Shown here: positions 36,385-48,909 of the stretch, in pieces
Layout: each line of letters starts with the position of its first letter
Position numbering within the stretch: position 1 is the stretch's first letter
Assembly (NCBI GenBank): GCA_009363875.1
Contig: CM018691.1
Coordinates: forward strand, 36,557,446-36,621,445
Length of the DNA stretch: 64,000 nt
Source: Mikania micrantha
Lineage: Eukaryota > Streptophyta > Magnoliopsida > Asterales > Asteraceae
Direction of reading: 5' to 3'
Notes under the pieces: model-generated
What the model was told of the DNA's origin: nothing
The model's input: only the letters and a program-made list of their open reading frames with translations
Databases searched by the model: none
Program-made: the position numbers and the translations under genes

Positions 36385-37531
36385 TGTGACATCCGTCGGC
36401 TTTGTCAATGAATAACCTGCACGGTTAGTATATTAAACTCTTTTAATTAATACGTTAATGACTTTATTATTTATTGATAAATTAAAGTTATCAGATTAGT
36501 CTAGCAAAGAGTTTTTGTTTAAATGCACGGGTTTGCATTTAGTGATTTTGAGATTTCGGTACCGTTCGACGGTGTTTAAACGAACGTTGGTGACGGCTCG
36601 GTTAACGAATTTAGTTGATATGCTTAGATTAGCGTAAAATAATAAATCATAAATTAATATTTGAGTTAACAATGAAAACCGTAATTTTTAAAGTTAACCG
36701 TTAAATTTTCAGACAAACGACTTCATCCGTGTTTTATCTGCGTAAAAGGGATTTAATTAATCGAATGACATCTAAAGTCATTATTTTTAACTAAAATTTA
36801 ATTATTTTAGTTGGATTAAATGTTCTATTGATTTTAGAATAAAAATCAAAATTTTATTTAATATCCGGTACAAGATTTACACACCGTAGGACTCAGATTA
36901 TACCTGTTTTAATCCACCATAACCCAACTAATAACCTTGTGGTGACATGTGTATAACATGTGTCATGTGGAGGCTATGATAAAATCATTATAAGATATGA
37001 AAAATCTTTATAATTCCCAAGTTAATCATGAGATCACCATTTTAAATTCCAACTTTCTTCTTTCTTTTCTCCAACCATCGACCCCCCTCTCTCTCTACAC
37101 ATCACCATCTTTCTTGATTCAAGTTTCATTCTCATCCATATTTGGTGTTTTTGAGTGATCTTTGGAGTTTAAAAGAAGTTTTGATTAAGAAACCACCCTT
37201 TGTCAAGCACATTGGAAGTAAACTCTTAATCACACTATATATGTTTTTTTTAAAAGCTGGTTCACCCTAAGAAAGAGTTTGAGTCAAATGGGTTTCTATA
37301 TAAATGATGATAATGGGTGTATATATATATATATGTATGTAGGTAACGTGTGTGTGTGTGTGTAGATTATGTGTGTGTAAATGGTTCTTTCATAATATAC
37401 ATGAATACATGCAATGCATATATTGGATGATGATAAAAATCACATGCATGTACATGGATGAGTATCTACATAAAGGATACCCACATGCATGTACATATAT
37501 ATGTGTGAATAAGTTAAATTAGTTTTAACAT

Positions 37532-37572
<41 letters not shown>

Positions 37573-39624
37573 CATGAAAATATATGTATGAAATCGTGTA
37601 TGTATATATATACACATATGTTAACAAAATGGTGATTATACATGCATGTGTATATGCTTGTGTAAGTAAGTATGTATGACTATTACAAGCATACATATAT
37701 GTGTGAGTGTGTGTGTATGTGTGTGTATATATATATATATATATGTGAAAAATATTGTTTTGAAATTTATAAGATTTGATTTCTAAAGCTCTAAAATAAT
37801 TAAAAATATAATTATTTTGTTATAAAAGTTACAAAGGATGAATAGACAAAGAACCATAGTTTTTTTTACAAGTAAAAATAAGTATTTGAGTAAGTTGAAA
37901 ACTTGAAGAAAAAAAATAAATAGAATTTCCTATAAAAATATTTTTAGAACAGATTCTAAAAGTAATAAAAATAATTTTATAACATATAAAAAGTATAAAA
38001 ATTGAGTGGTTTTAAAGATTTAACTATATAATGGTTATTGGAAATCAAAAATACGCGTTTTCGACTACTTTTAACAAGTAAAAAGGCGTATTTATAAATA
38101 TGAATTTTAAATCAGAAATTTATACAAGTTTTTCTGATAAAAATAAGTGATTTATGATTTATAAGTGGTTTAAGAAAAGTATAAAATGAAATACTTAGAA
38201 ACTATGTCCGAAAAACATGTAAAAACGTCAATTTAACGTAATAATACGACGTAATTGTGTGGCTGATTTTAATCAGCGAAGTTTGTCTAAAAATATGTAA
38301 ATTAAAATTATTATTCAGTTCTAAAAATAACTTGAGTGATGATGCGTGCTTGATGTGTGATTTGGTATACGCTGAGTTGTCGGTTTTACGGTAAAATACG
38401 AAGAATTTGACATTTTTGGCAAATTATTACAAATAATTTAGTTGATGGTTAAATTGAATTTTTAACAAATATAACTTGGTTATTTGGAAATAAAGTGATT
38501 TTAAAAACATGAATTTGTAATTTACGATAAAAGACTAAATTCGAGTCACCAACGGGTCGTTTGGGCAAAAATCTATTTTCCATGTTGGAATAAATTCTAA
38601 GTCTTGTAAGATTGGGTGAACAACTTACATGATAGACTTGAGTATAGAATGTTAATGTGTCCTTTGGGTTTTAGGACACTAGTGAGAACGATATGATTTT
38701 TTAAGAATCTCTTTGGCTAGCAAGAACGCAGTGAATGTGAGTTCATAGTCCCCTTTACTAATTTTATTTTGAATCTCGGGGTGGAAAACACAGTGACAAA
38801 ATGATACAAGTTTTACTATTATTATTATTATGCCTTAGTTTTCATGTGACTTTGTTGTGATTTGTACTTACATGAGACAAGTGATATTACTTTTTTTTAC
38901 AACACCTTATCGTAAGTCCAATTTTATCACAATCATTTAACTCGCGAGGCGAGCCGGTGGACAGGTATTGGGTAGATCTATTCGAGGCTGACAACCCTCA
39001 CCTATGGTTTGGTCACGCCAACCAACACTTTGTTGTAGGCAAGTAGGTAAACATACTCCTCGCAATTTTTGGGTGTATTGACATCCGTTTTGGATTATAT
39101 AAGTGTTGTGTGCAATTGCCTCTGGGCAGACAAGTCAAAGGCTTGATTGTGAGACTCATGTTATTTACATTTATTTCAATTGTTATATGATATACTTGGC
39201 ATAACAATGTGAGCACACATTTCTACATATTTTATTGAGTCAAAACCTATGAACTCACCAACTTTTGAGTTGACTTTGTAATGTGTTTTTCAGGTAATGA
39301 CCCTTAGCGGACATGTTTCATGCTAAGACAAGTGTTGAAGTTTTTTTTACATGGTTTATGAATAATGTTTATCTATCGGGTTGTATTTCTGCCAGTAGTT
39401 TGTTTGTCATGAGAATTTGGGACTCTTTGTGTAGTTTATATTGTCTTGGTTGTAGGGTTGTGAAATACTAAACACTAGACCCTCTATAAACCTTTTATTT
39501 AGACAAAATTAGACAGATGTACGTCACACTACCTTTAATGAAATATTAATAAATGTTTTATTAAAACTAATGTGCACTGACGTACGAACTGTCACATTCC
39601 CGTGATTCCGCCTTTGGTGTGACA
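36385..39624 (+). repeat. Gypsy G 3' LTR (3240 bp)
   Basis: It runs from TGTGACATCC to GGTGTGACA, following the polypurine tract. It contains microsatellite-rich DNA (37319-37742), a splice-donor-like GTGAGT at 38737-38742 and the conserved stem-loop at 39253-39274. No gene is supported within it; the frames at 37514-37696 and 39013-39216 are repeat or chance. Confidence 0.85.
37319..37742. repeat. TA/TG microsatellite cluster
   Basis: Interspersed (TA)n and (TG)n runs, notably (TA)n at 37533-37565 and 37727-37743 and (GT)n at 37349-37364. Confidence 0.9.
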
Positions 39625-41215
39625 AAAAGCGGGGCTGTAAACTCACCTGAGTTTAGCAGTGTTGTTGTTGTTGCTGCATGAACGGTTATCTGTTCGCCTC
39701 TAGTTGTTACCTATATCACATAGGTGTCATGATTTCGTGTTCATGTTAATGTTGGGCTCACTAGACCTCGTGTGTGTCCAAACAAAACTAAGTTGTTGTG
39801 TTTGTCGTGTTAACCGTGTTTGACTTAACGATCTGTTGGTGACGTGTTTAGTTTAAGTGATCGTTCAACGTGCATTTAGTGTCGTGTGGTAGGTGCAAGC
39901 ACATAAGTTGCGTTCGCGGGATAACTTACTATTTATAGTAAGTTTCCATTTTAATAATGTTTTTATTTTAAGCAAGTTCACATAAAATTCACTTTTCATT
40001 TATTCTAACATGCTTGTTTATCCGATATGATCATATTATCGCATAGAATTTAGTCACACATAGTCATATAATCACATTTCTCGTTTAAAAGTTTCTATTT
40101 ATAGAAAGCTGCAACAACTATGCATTTTTCATCAACCTATTAAATCAAACTTGTATAGTATCAATATTTTGGTTCCAAATAATCATTTAAACATGCTCAC
40201 TATGACTAGAACATCATCCATCATTCATGGATTTGTCATAATAAAGTTACTATTTATAATAGCTCTTGTGTAAATTTCATTTTTAATGATTCTACTAAAT
40301 CAATAACATCTAATATTGTCATATCAACTCCAAGTAACCATTTAAGCATTAAAATGATGTCAAGTTCATCATTCTTCAAACACTTGTAACTTAAAAGTTA
40401 CTATTTTTAGTAAAAATTGTGTAAATCACATTTCATATCATTTTCAATTAATCAATATCCCAACATTCATCGTTTTAAATCATAAATTAACATCCCAAAC
40501 CTATGCATGTTTCTATTTCATCATAAAACAACATCTTGTAACATAAAGTTTCTAAAAATAGCCATATACCCAAAATAATCATTTCTTGACAAGAATAACA
40601 AAAATAAACCTTGTTCATGACTCCAAATATCATCAATAATCATCTATCAATACTCCAAATTACTTAGAACATCATATATCATACATGCATGTCATTGAAA
40701 TTCACTATTGTCATCTTTATGAACAAAATGACTATTTTATCGTAACAACATCATCATGGATCATCCCAATTACACCAAATCAGTAGCAAAATCATAAATC
40801 TCAGGTCCATATCCTTAAAATTTCGTGCACGTGTGGTTTAATTGTTTGCATGTGGGTTTAAAGCTTGTGTGTGTGTGTTTTGGTGAATTTTGTGCACAAG
40901 CAACCATGAAACTACCTTCAAGAGCTTCAAGAACAATGATATTGCAGCTCCACAGCCTCTGAAAACCTCTGGATGATGGTATCTAGCATATGCAAGTTTG
41001 GTAGTGGTGGTAGATGGCTTCTCCAAGCTTCCATCCTCCTCCTTAGCTTTAATGAAGCTCAACAATGGCTTCCAATGCTTCAAAATGATTATTTCTACTG
41101 ATAATGACAGAGTAACGGGTTGTATGGCTCGAGATGGAGGTGATTCATTCGAGATATAGGGTGGAAATGATTAGAAACGAGATAAGTTGAGTGTTAGAGT
41201 GGTTTTGGCATCTAC
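39625..41215 (-). repeat. LTR-like fragment of another chromovirus, with internal tandem array
   Basis: It begins directly at the end of the G LTR with aaaagcggggctgtaaactcacctg, which lines up with the middle of the LTR of I (48151-48176). In both, the minus strand holds the splice-donor-like CAGGTGAG. No LTR ends are visible. The 81-residue minus-strand frame at 40838-41083 occupies a Gln/Lys/Leu-rich stretch with no family match I recognise. Confidence 0.45.
39905..40700. repeat. Degenerate tandem array, period about 155 bp
   Basis: A short inverted repeat of the type gttactatttatagtaac recurs at 39924, 40091, 40246, 40397 and 40549 (spacing about 167, 155, 151 and 152). After each copy the order of similar words is kept (gtgtaaatttcattt, then attctactaaatcaa, then catttaagcat). 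Confidence 0.7.
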
Positions 41216-41640
41216 GGTTTCCAGACGTACCGCCTAGCGTGCCTACGCGAGGCCAGGTGTACAACCTGGATTAAAATAATCCAAATGGCATCTGGTTGAC
41301 CCGCATGCAATGCCCCAATTGGATGTAGCACTCCAGGCATACCGCTGACGGATACGCTGACGAGGATTTTTGGAAATCCTGGTGACCATAAGTACCCTTG
41401 AGTACTCACTGATCACGATTAGGTCCACGTAATTATAACTTCGTACAATTTTCTGTTTTTATTTGCTTTTGTTTGATTGTTTCAATTGTGTAACTTTGGT
41501 GGAGTCTTTATGTTATGTGCTGGTATGTACTTGTGTTTATGTTTGTTTGTACTTAACCCGTGAGGATATCAGGGATTGGTCACATACCACACGGGTATTA
41601 GTTGATGGTAGAAACCTTTAGTTGGCCCTAAAAACCCATA

Positions 41641-41673
41641 CATTGGGGACAATGTATCCCAAGTGTGGGGATG
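41641..41673 (+). promoter_or_regulatory. Athila H internal polypurine-like motif
   Basis: cattggggacaatg followed by AAGTGTGGGGATG (41661-41673) is the counterpart of 23522-23555 in F. Confidence 0.6.
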
Positions 41674-42893
41674 CGGGGTAAGGGTTATAAGGTTTCAGGA
41701 AAATGACGATTTTAAAATTTTGTTTTTTTAAAAATGTCCTCATTTTTGTAAGCTTATGATCCAAAGGCCAATTTTTTTTTAAATCATGGATCTCTGACCT
41801 TTTGGCAATTGGTTTAGATATTTGGTTATGCGTATGTCTTTAGGTTGAATGATAGTGGCTTAGCAAGTAGGAAAACGGAATCTTATATGGTTAAGGGTGA
41901 GATTCTAGAGGGTAAGTAACGTCCGTATGTGCATCGGCAACATGATTCTGCCATTTCCATCTGAGGTGAGCCTAAATTGTTCTATATTATGGATAGTTGT
42001 TTCTGAGTGTCACCATTGTATCTACCGAGTTAGAACTTGTCATGTGATACTATTTAAAACCGTAAGCCATAGCTTGCACGAATGTGATCGAGGCATTAGC
42101 ATTTGAACCTTAGGAATTTCGTTTAACCTTTTTGTTTTCTAGATCCTACCCGATTGTTACCATTAGACACCATGTTTAAGCCTAACATATTTCTTGTTCG
42201 CCAGTTTTATTAACTCATTTGACTCGTTTAGACGGTTTTGTGTTTTAACCCAACTCATTCTTGTTCTCCAAGCATGTTCGTGTTATGCGAGTGATAGTAA
42301 TGCTTATGTTTATATAGTTATAAAAAAAAGAAAAAGAAAAAGTGGATTATTGGATCAAGTATAATTTATTATGAGGCAAGAAAAAGAGTCATTGTTATCT
42401 ATATAGTTAGTTATGTTAATAAAGTCTTGGATTCATCACTAGTGTTAGCCAATGAAAATATTATACTCCATCATTGCCCTAAGCCTTTATGTCCAGTTAA
42501 ATCCCTCGTGAGTTGTGTCGGCTATGTGCTAGTTGGTAGATTGTAGATTGCAGATTGCTTTACAAGCCTATGGCAATGGTACTATACTTTGGTTTTGAGT
42601 TATACATTTATTAGCACACCTTTGCTAATCCAGAAATAGCCGAGTGGAGTGTTCATTGTGAGGGGTGCACAGAAACGTGTGAAATACCTAAAGCATTTCA
42701 GTCTTAGCTGTTTATTGTTGTTGATTTCTAAATGTTTCATATTTTGCTTAGCTAGGTGTAAAACTATGCAATGCTTTAAGTCTTGGGACCTTAGCATCAC
42801 CGGGAATCTGAGTTGAATGTTTGCGGGGATTTGGGAAGTTTTTGGGATTTGATGGTTAATGGTTCAAATAATTTCTTGAGGACAAGCAAAAGG

Positions 42894-42907
42894 AAAGTGT
42901 GGGAATG
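42894..42907 (+). promoter_or_regulatory. Athila H polypurine tract
   Basis: AAAGTGTGGGAATG, preceded by gcaaaagg, abuts the LTR start TGATGGAGGG at 42908. Confidence 0.8.
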
Positions 42908-44133
42908 TGATGGAGGGTGAATGAAATGTACCTAATAAGCTTTACTTGGTTGATTTTGATTATATTTATATGCTTACATTCCTTGAATTAGATAATGTTG
43001 TGTTTCGGTTGCATTTTAGGTTAAAAAGCTATGAACCAGAGCATATGACGATAAATGAAGTCAATGAAAGATGCATTGGTGATTACAGGATGACAGAGAA
43101 TGCAAAAACGAGGATTTTGGTCTAAACGGTAGATTAAACGGAGTCTGGATGAAGAAATAAGAGCCAAAACAAGTTTAACGTGAAAACTGGACCAGGGGTG
43201 TACCCCTATGACCCAGCCGTACCCCCATGGTGCTGAAACACTAAGTTCACAGAAATTATGAGCCGTACCCCTACGGCTCAGGCGTAGGTGGGTATGGCAG
43301 CCCGAAAATTTGTTTTTTAATTATTTCGATCTAGGGTTTCGGGGCATCTATCATTATGCCTCCACGGACTTACCTAGTGCGAAAAAAAGTTCCAAAGGAC
43401 ATTCTTCATCAATAGTCATCGATCGAGTCAATTCTTTGGCGAATCGAGATGAAATCTTCAACCGAATCATCCGAGAATACTCCCTTCATGTGTGGCTATT
43501 TCCTTCGTGAGTTCTCCCGGGTTAGGTTTAGTTGTTTCGATGTCTTGAATATTGTTTATCTGTATTTGTCCAGCAATCTAAGCTTTCGAAACTTTTTGCA
43601 TATTGGATTTCAATTTGCTTTGTAAACTGGTACGATTTTGAATAAATGATTTGTTTTACTTTCTGCCCGAAAAAATTCAATTAATCTAGGCCATTGTTAA
43701 ATAAATTATGAATGGGAATTGTAAGCTTCATAGTCGAATGACAACCTTCCATTGTGTTATTGCAATCGAAGTACTTAGTCGTGATGTATTATGGTTAAAT
43801 CAAATATGTTTCTCATGTCTACATGACTAGGCCTAGGATAATCAATTAAACATCACTACAGTCTAAACTGAATCCCGGGAGCGCCGCCTCTTCCCAGTAC
43901 TGTTTTCATATCAAGTTTTTATTTACATTGTTTTCTTAATCATTTTCTTAATACAACCAATCCAAAATCTGATTTTACTCTTTCTGTCATTTACATTTAT
44001 TTGCATAATCAACGTAGAAAGTGATTTCTTTCCACCAAACTCCTCATGGATCGACATCCGACTTACCCATACTAAGGTAATTAGAATTGGGGATTTTGCT
44101 CTTATTTTTTGACTGACCCTTCGACATTGGTCA
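42908..44133 (+). repeat. Athila H LTR (1226 bp)
   Basis: It runs from TGATGGAGGG to CATTGGTCA, matching the ends of the F LTR (TGATGGTTTG and CGGTCA). It contains a perfect hairpin GAGCCGTA-CCCC-TACGGCTC at 43260-43279 at about the same depth as the palindromes of F. The sequence following is aattttg, then foreign sequence. The frame 43310-43510 is not supported. Confidence 0.8.
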
Positions 44134-44139
44134 AATTTT

Positions 44140-44711
44140 GCTAAGTTACAAGTGAAATTATTTATACAAAAACCTATAGATGTATTCTCGTAGGAATATA
44201 AAGCTGGACTAGATGCTAGAAACAAATTATTGCTAAAACTAGTATACTGTTATGGCTTGACATTCCAAGTCATATTACATACAAATAATACATATAACTT
44301 CTTTGACTTTTACATTAAATACCTACACTAAAAAATGCATTAATGTAAAGAGACTTCTGCCTGTCACAAGTGTACTATGTTGTTGACTATCTTGAGAATG
44401 TCTTCTGTGTTGGTCTTGATGATAGAAAGCATCTCTGAATCTTTCTTTAGGGGAGGCAGACCTTGGCAAAATAATATCTTCAGTATTAGTTGTATAAGAA
44501 GTTGCTTGGTCTTTATCGGAAGCTTTTATTGCTGAGGAGGGTTTGGTAGCTTTTGTCTTTAGGATAGCCTTCAAAAGGAAATGTTAACCTTCGGGAGCAT
44601 TAATTTTTCTGAAGGTTTAACGTTTCTTCCTGAGGCTATGTTTCTCTTTGAACGTTACAAGATTTGTTCAAGAGATACTTTTGGTGAGCATCAACCTTAT
44701 TTGATCTTACA
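44140..44711 (-). repeat. Copia A-family LTR fragment
   Basis: Homologous along its length to 4436-5041 (for example aatgctaaaactagtat, taatgtaaag and the gatcttaca end). The first roughly 100 bp of the LTR are missing where it meets Athila H. The frame 44323-44574 is inside this LTR and not a gene. Confidence 0.75.
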
Positions 44712-45296
44712 ATTCCATTCTTTATTATTCTAAATAAAACATTAGGATAATTATTGAATTCTAAGTCATATTCATACAAACATAGGTGTGCGAATACGTA
44801 AGACTATAGCAAAGAAAACTTAGGAATTAATCAAGCAAACAAGTGAGTTCTCGTATTCCTTTTTTCATTTGTAATGTTTTGGGATATTACACATGCCTTA
44901 CACACAAACAATATTATTCATGATACAAAATAATTTGTAGATGCAAAATCCTTAGTTCTATATTGAATAGGTTTGATTGCTATATCTGATTTACTTGTTT
45001 CAAACATGGTTTAGGCTAGAAGACGTTTCATACATAAACATACAATATTAGCTTGGAATGGTTAGATACCTTCCACACATAGACTTAGATCTTTGTGAAA
45101 ACAAGTGAAAGTGTGCATTATCTTAAACTTGTGAAGTACATGTTTAGATCTATGACCTAACTAGTCTAGATTTGAAAATTTTTATTACATTTGTTTGGTG
45201 GCAATGGTTGAAGACATAAACATTTTGTGGACTTGTAAACATGTATACTTTGAATCTATTTCATTTTGGAACGTTTGGTTTAGCATCTTTCATATA

Positions 45297-45332
<36 letters not shown>

Positions 45333-45532
45333 TTATATTTATATACAGGGACTTATTTCATTAAGAACCATTAAATATGAAGGAACCGTAGAAACTAATT
45401 TTAACCACATGTTTTAAGGGTATAAAAAAAATAAGGGAAGTTACTGTTATTCCCTTTTAAACTTATGGCTAGATTTGGCTCTTTTAGTTCTCAAGTAACA
45501 ATAGTTCTCAATTGAACATCCCATATATATAA
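44712..45532. other. Unassigned AT-rich sequence
   Basis: I see no gene. It holds a (CA)n/(TA)n microsatellite at 45298-45333 and, at about 45345-45525, sequence resembling the start of a repetitive element (gggacttatttcattaagaacc) that I cannot classify. Confidence 0.5.
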
Positions 45533-45920
45533 ATAGGGGATGGTTCCATTGTTAACCCTTCCTTATAGCGTTAACCCGTTAACCTTGGCAAACAATGCCC
45601 GAATCTTTGAATTTTTTTCATGGCCTTTATTATACATGAATAGTGGGTTTCTTTTTTGTGTTTTTGCTAATTCATCACTGTTTAGAATTTAAATCAAGTG
45701 TAAGTTTGCGTTACACTGCTTACATCAGATAGTGTAACTCAAACTTAAAATTGTTTTAAATTCTAAACGGTGATGAATTAGCAAAAACACAAAAAAGAAA
45801 CCCCGTATTTATATATAATAAAGGCCATGAAAAAAAATTCAAAGGTTCGGACAATTTTTGCCAAGGTTAATGGGTTAATGCTATAAGGGAGGTTTAACAT
45901 TTGATCCTTCCCCTATATAT
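45533..45920. mobile_element. Foldback (MITE-like) element 1
   Basis: About 388 bp forming one long inverted repeat. The left arm taggggatggttcc...ttgttaaccct...ttcatcactgtttagaattt is mirrored by aaattctaaacggtgatgaa...aacatttgatccttccccta. The arms are about 170 bp and the loop carries agtgtaa/ttacact words. No transposase is present. The flanks are TA-rich, so a TA target site is possible but cannot be defined. Confidence 0.75.
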
Positions 45921-46063
45921 ATGTATATATATAGGTATATATATATGTGTGTATATATATGTATATATATATGTATATATATATATATGTATCTATATAT
46001 GTATATATATATGTATCCATATATGTATGTATATATATATATGTATATATATGTATATATATA
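45921..46063. repeat. TA-rich microsatellite between foldback elements
   Basis: Repeats of the TATATATG type. The plus-strand frame at 45901-46098, rich in Ile and Tyr, is a product of this repeat. Confidence 0.9.
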
Positions 46064-46410
46064 TAAGGGAGGGTTCCATTGTTAACCCTCCCTTATAGCG
46101 TTAACCCGTTAACCCTGACGTTTTTTGCCCGAATCTTGGTTTTTTTTTCATTGTTTTTATTATGCATAAATAGGGGGTTTTTTTTTGTGTTTTTGCTAAT
46201 TCATCACTGTTTGGAAGTTATAGTAAGTGTAAGTTACTTACACTTACTATGACTTCCAAACGGTGATGAATTAGCAAAAACACAAAAAAAAAAACCCCTC
46301 TATTTATGTATAATAAAAACCATGAAAAAAAAACAAAGATTCGGGCAAAAAACGATAGGGTTAACGGGTTAACGCTATAAGGGAGGGTTAACATTTGAAC
46401 CTCTCCCTAT
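46064..46410. mobile_element. Foldback (MITE-like) element 2
   Basis: Same family and orientation as element 1. Its arms are more similar to each other, and a centre of taagtgtaagttacttacactta makes the hairpin nearly continuous. Arm ends read gggagggttcc and ggagggttaac...ctctccc. Confidence 0.8.
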
Positions 46411-46437
46411 ATATATATATATATATATGTATTTATA

Positions 46438-46684
46438 TATAGAGGATGGTTCCATTGTTAACCCTTCCTTATTGCAATAACCCTTAACCCTAACATTTTT
46501 TGAGTTTTTTTTCCCGAATCTTTGTTTTTTTCATGGTTTTTATTATACATAAATAGGGGGTTTCTTTTTTGTGTTTTTGCTAATTCATCACCGTTTAGAA
46601 GTTATTTACAAGTGTAAGTAAGTGTAAGTACTTACACTTACTTACATCACATATCTGATACAAGTAAGTGTAAGTACTTACACT

Positions 46685-46686
<2 letters not shown>
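46438..46686. mobile_element. Foldback (MITE-like) element 3, right arm missing
   Basis: The left arm is as in elements 1 and 2, reaching ttcatcaccgtttagaagtta. It is followed by nested aagtgtaagtacttacactt palindromes, but the right arm is replaced by a (TA)n run at 46687-46725. Confidence 0.75.

Positions 46687-46725
<39 letters not shown>
46687..46725. repeat. (TA)n microsatellite
   Basis: About 19 uninterrupted TA units at the broken end of foldback element 3. Confidence 0.95.
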
Positions 46726-46728
<3 letters not shown>

Positions 46729-46835
46729 AATTTATGAGTTCTCACCAACTATGCAAATAATTGATCCAAACTTTATTATACATATATAACAAATTAAAGC
46801 TTTGGATGAACATCATATAGGAACTTAAGACCTAA
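46726..46835 (+). repeat. Small chromovirus LTR fragment
   Basis: It contains gttctcaccaactatgcaa, the sense form of the stem-loop conserved in the LTRs of E, G, I and J. The last bases, CCTAA (46831-46835), are the likely target-duplication half for element I; the partner lies beyond the window. Confidence 0.45.
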
Positions 46836-47712
46836 TGTCACACCCCTGCGCCGCGTGCGGAATCCACGGCGCGGTGACGTATGAACAGTTGAATCATGCA
46901 CAAGAATTGGATAAGAACAACCACAATGGATTACTATGTTTCATAATGTTAAGACAATTGTTTAGTTACAGACAACTATCTACCAAAATAAAGACAACTA
47001 CAGACCCAAAATATAGTTTACAAAATAAGACTTCAAACCAGACAATTAAACAATTAGGATTTAGTGAGTTTCTATTCCATCCTAGCATGTTTCTTCATCT
47101 TGTTCTATCTTAGAATGGTCTCCTTAGTTGTCTCTGAAAATGCCTTAAACCTGATTACCTGAAACACGTGAAAAGTAACTGTCAACTACAGACGTAGTTG
47201 GTGAGAACAATAGGTTTAACATTTGTAAACATGAGTATATGATATAAGACATAGGTAAGTTAAAGCAACATAAGATTCACACGGATGAGCTGCAACCCAA
47301 ACTATCATCAAGTAAGAAATGAGTGTAAACAGTCCAATCACTGTTCACACAAGAGCCAACATATAATATCAAGTCCCAAACCACGTTTGGAGTTAGATTA
47401 TGTATAGCAGTTTTGAAAACCATATGACACCAGACCTGCAGTTAGCTTTTAAAACAAATTTAAAAGCTAACTCCATCCTGGATGAGAACCAATGTGTCCG
47501 CTTTCCCTTGTTGTGATCACCCAGTACTAACGCTAATGAATATGATACTTGATTCTTTTACAAGTTTGTTTACAACAATGGACACCATGTTTTCTGAACC
47601 TTACTTTAACCGGATGTGTTAATGTCTTATTGAAAACCTAGATTTAATTCCACGAATTAAATCCTTTGTTTATGTAACATGAAATGAATCCCTTGATTTG
47701 ATTAACACGTTG

Positions 47713-47824
47713 TGAACCATTTGATTTGAATACCACAAAATGAACCACTTGATTTGAATACCACAAAATGAACCACTTGATTTGAATACCACAAAATGAA
47801 CCACTTGATTTGAATACCATTATA
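47713..47824. repeat. 28-bp tandem repeat, four copies
   Basis: Unit of 28 bp starting GAACCACTTGATTTGAATAC and ending CACAAAAT. The first copy has one change and the last diverges at its end. The same array is in the 5' LTR at 61601-61712. Confidence 0.95.
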
Positions 47825-48909
47825 TAGTAACCTTGTGTAACAACAAGGTTTATAACAAAAGGAAGTTTATGAAATTATTTATTTAAAAGTATTTATCCTT
47901 TAAAAGAACATTTGAGTGAACCTGTTATAAAACATTTCAAAGAGTCATTATAAAAATCCTTTTAGTAATAAGAGTTTAATAGTGAATAATTCCTTTAAAA
48001 CAGTGACAATTTCCTTAAACAGTTGAAGAATCCCTTGGATTCGTAAGATGAACCTGTAATTTTTATGAATACACATAACCTGTGTAATGAAACAAAATTG
48101 AAATAGTGGTTTTGATCACGTGTTCCACCCCAAAACAGTTATAAAACAGTAAAAGAGGGGCTAATGTTCTCACCTGTCTGCAGTAGACTCTGAACTAAAA
48201 CAGATAGCAAGTAGCAAACAGGACTTCTAATTGGTTCCTATAACATTGTAATCATACATAAGATATAGGATTTATAATTGTATAGACCTTGATTCATTGA
48301 TTGACTTGTGTTCTCTTGAAATTGATTAACACTTGATTACTTGATCTCATGATTATGATTGTTGTGAAATCTTGAAAGTTATGCTTTGAATCAATTGTTT
48401 GATCATGGGTCAATGAAACATATGCAATGTTCCTTTATGCATGAACCTTATGCATAAAATGATAATTGTTCGTGAATTTGAGAACCATTGATTAACATGT
48501 ATTGTGATAAAATGTTCAATTGTTTTTAAGTCTCGTGATTGTGAATTGACCTTCATGATTATTGTTAAGTTAACACTTAACTCAATCATGATCAATTCTC
48601 CCAAATCAAATTGTGAGCCAACATTGGGCCTTAACCCATAAATTCATGGTGACTTAAACAAAGGTCATGGGCCTATTTAAGATTAAAATGGACCAATTCA
48701 ATGTGGTGTTGGGCCAAGGGAGTGATGTTAGCCCAACAACTCGTATATGGCCAATTAGCATACCATTGATAAAGTTGGGCCAATGAGGATCAAAATGGGT
48801 CAACCTAAGTCCATTGGGCTTGTTTTGGCCTATGAGTTTAATGACATTATGATTGGGCCGAATAGAACTTGGGTTGGGCCGAGAGCTATGGGCTGCCAAC
48901 TTTGGGCAG

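Larger units (their letters stand above)
32847..39624 (+). mobile_element. Gypsy G: 5'-truncated chromovirus-like element
   Basis: A plus-strand Ty3/Gypsy fragment running from the gag zinc knuckles through protease, RT, RNase H, integrase and chromodomain-like tail to a 3' LTR of 3240 bp. The 5' LTR, primer site and most of gag are absent; the break at 32846/32847 lies inside the LTR of E. The proteins are closely related to those of I, but the LTR sequence is quite different. Confidence 0.9.
41216..44133 (+). mobile_element. Athila H: 3' end of a second Athila-like element
   Basis: The 3' untranslated region (from about 41410), polypurine tract and one LTR of an element related to F. The word tcactgatca...aggtccacgt at about 41406-41431 matches the sequence right after the env-position ORF of F (23332-23357). 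No coding region is left; 41216-41405 is GC-richer with cgtac/tacgc words, and its frames are not supported. Confidence 0.7.

Noticed and set aside
40838..41083. 81-residue minus-strand frame that looks like an ordinary small protein
   Set aside because: Inside an LTR-like fragment, no homology recognised, no promoter or terminator context; insufficient support for a host gene.
45901..46098. 65-residue Ile/Tyr-rich plus-strand frame
   Set aside because: Pure product of TATATATG repeats between foldback elements.
47713..47824. Regular 28-bp repeats as a possible CRISPR array
   Set aside because: Units are contiguous with no spacers, and the context is a plant LTR.
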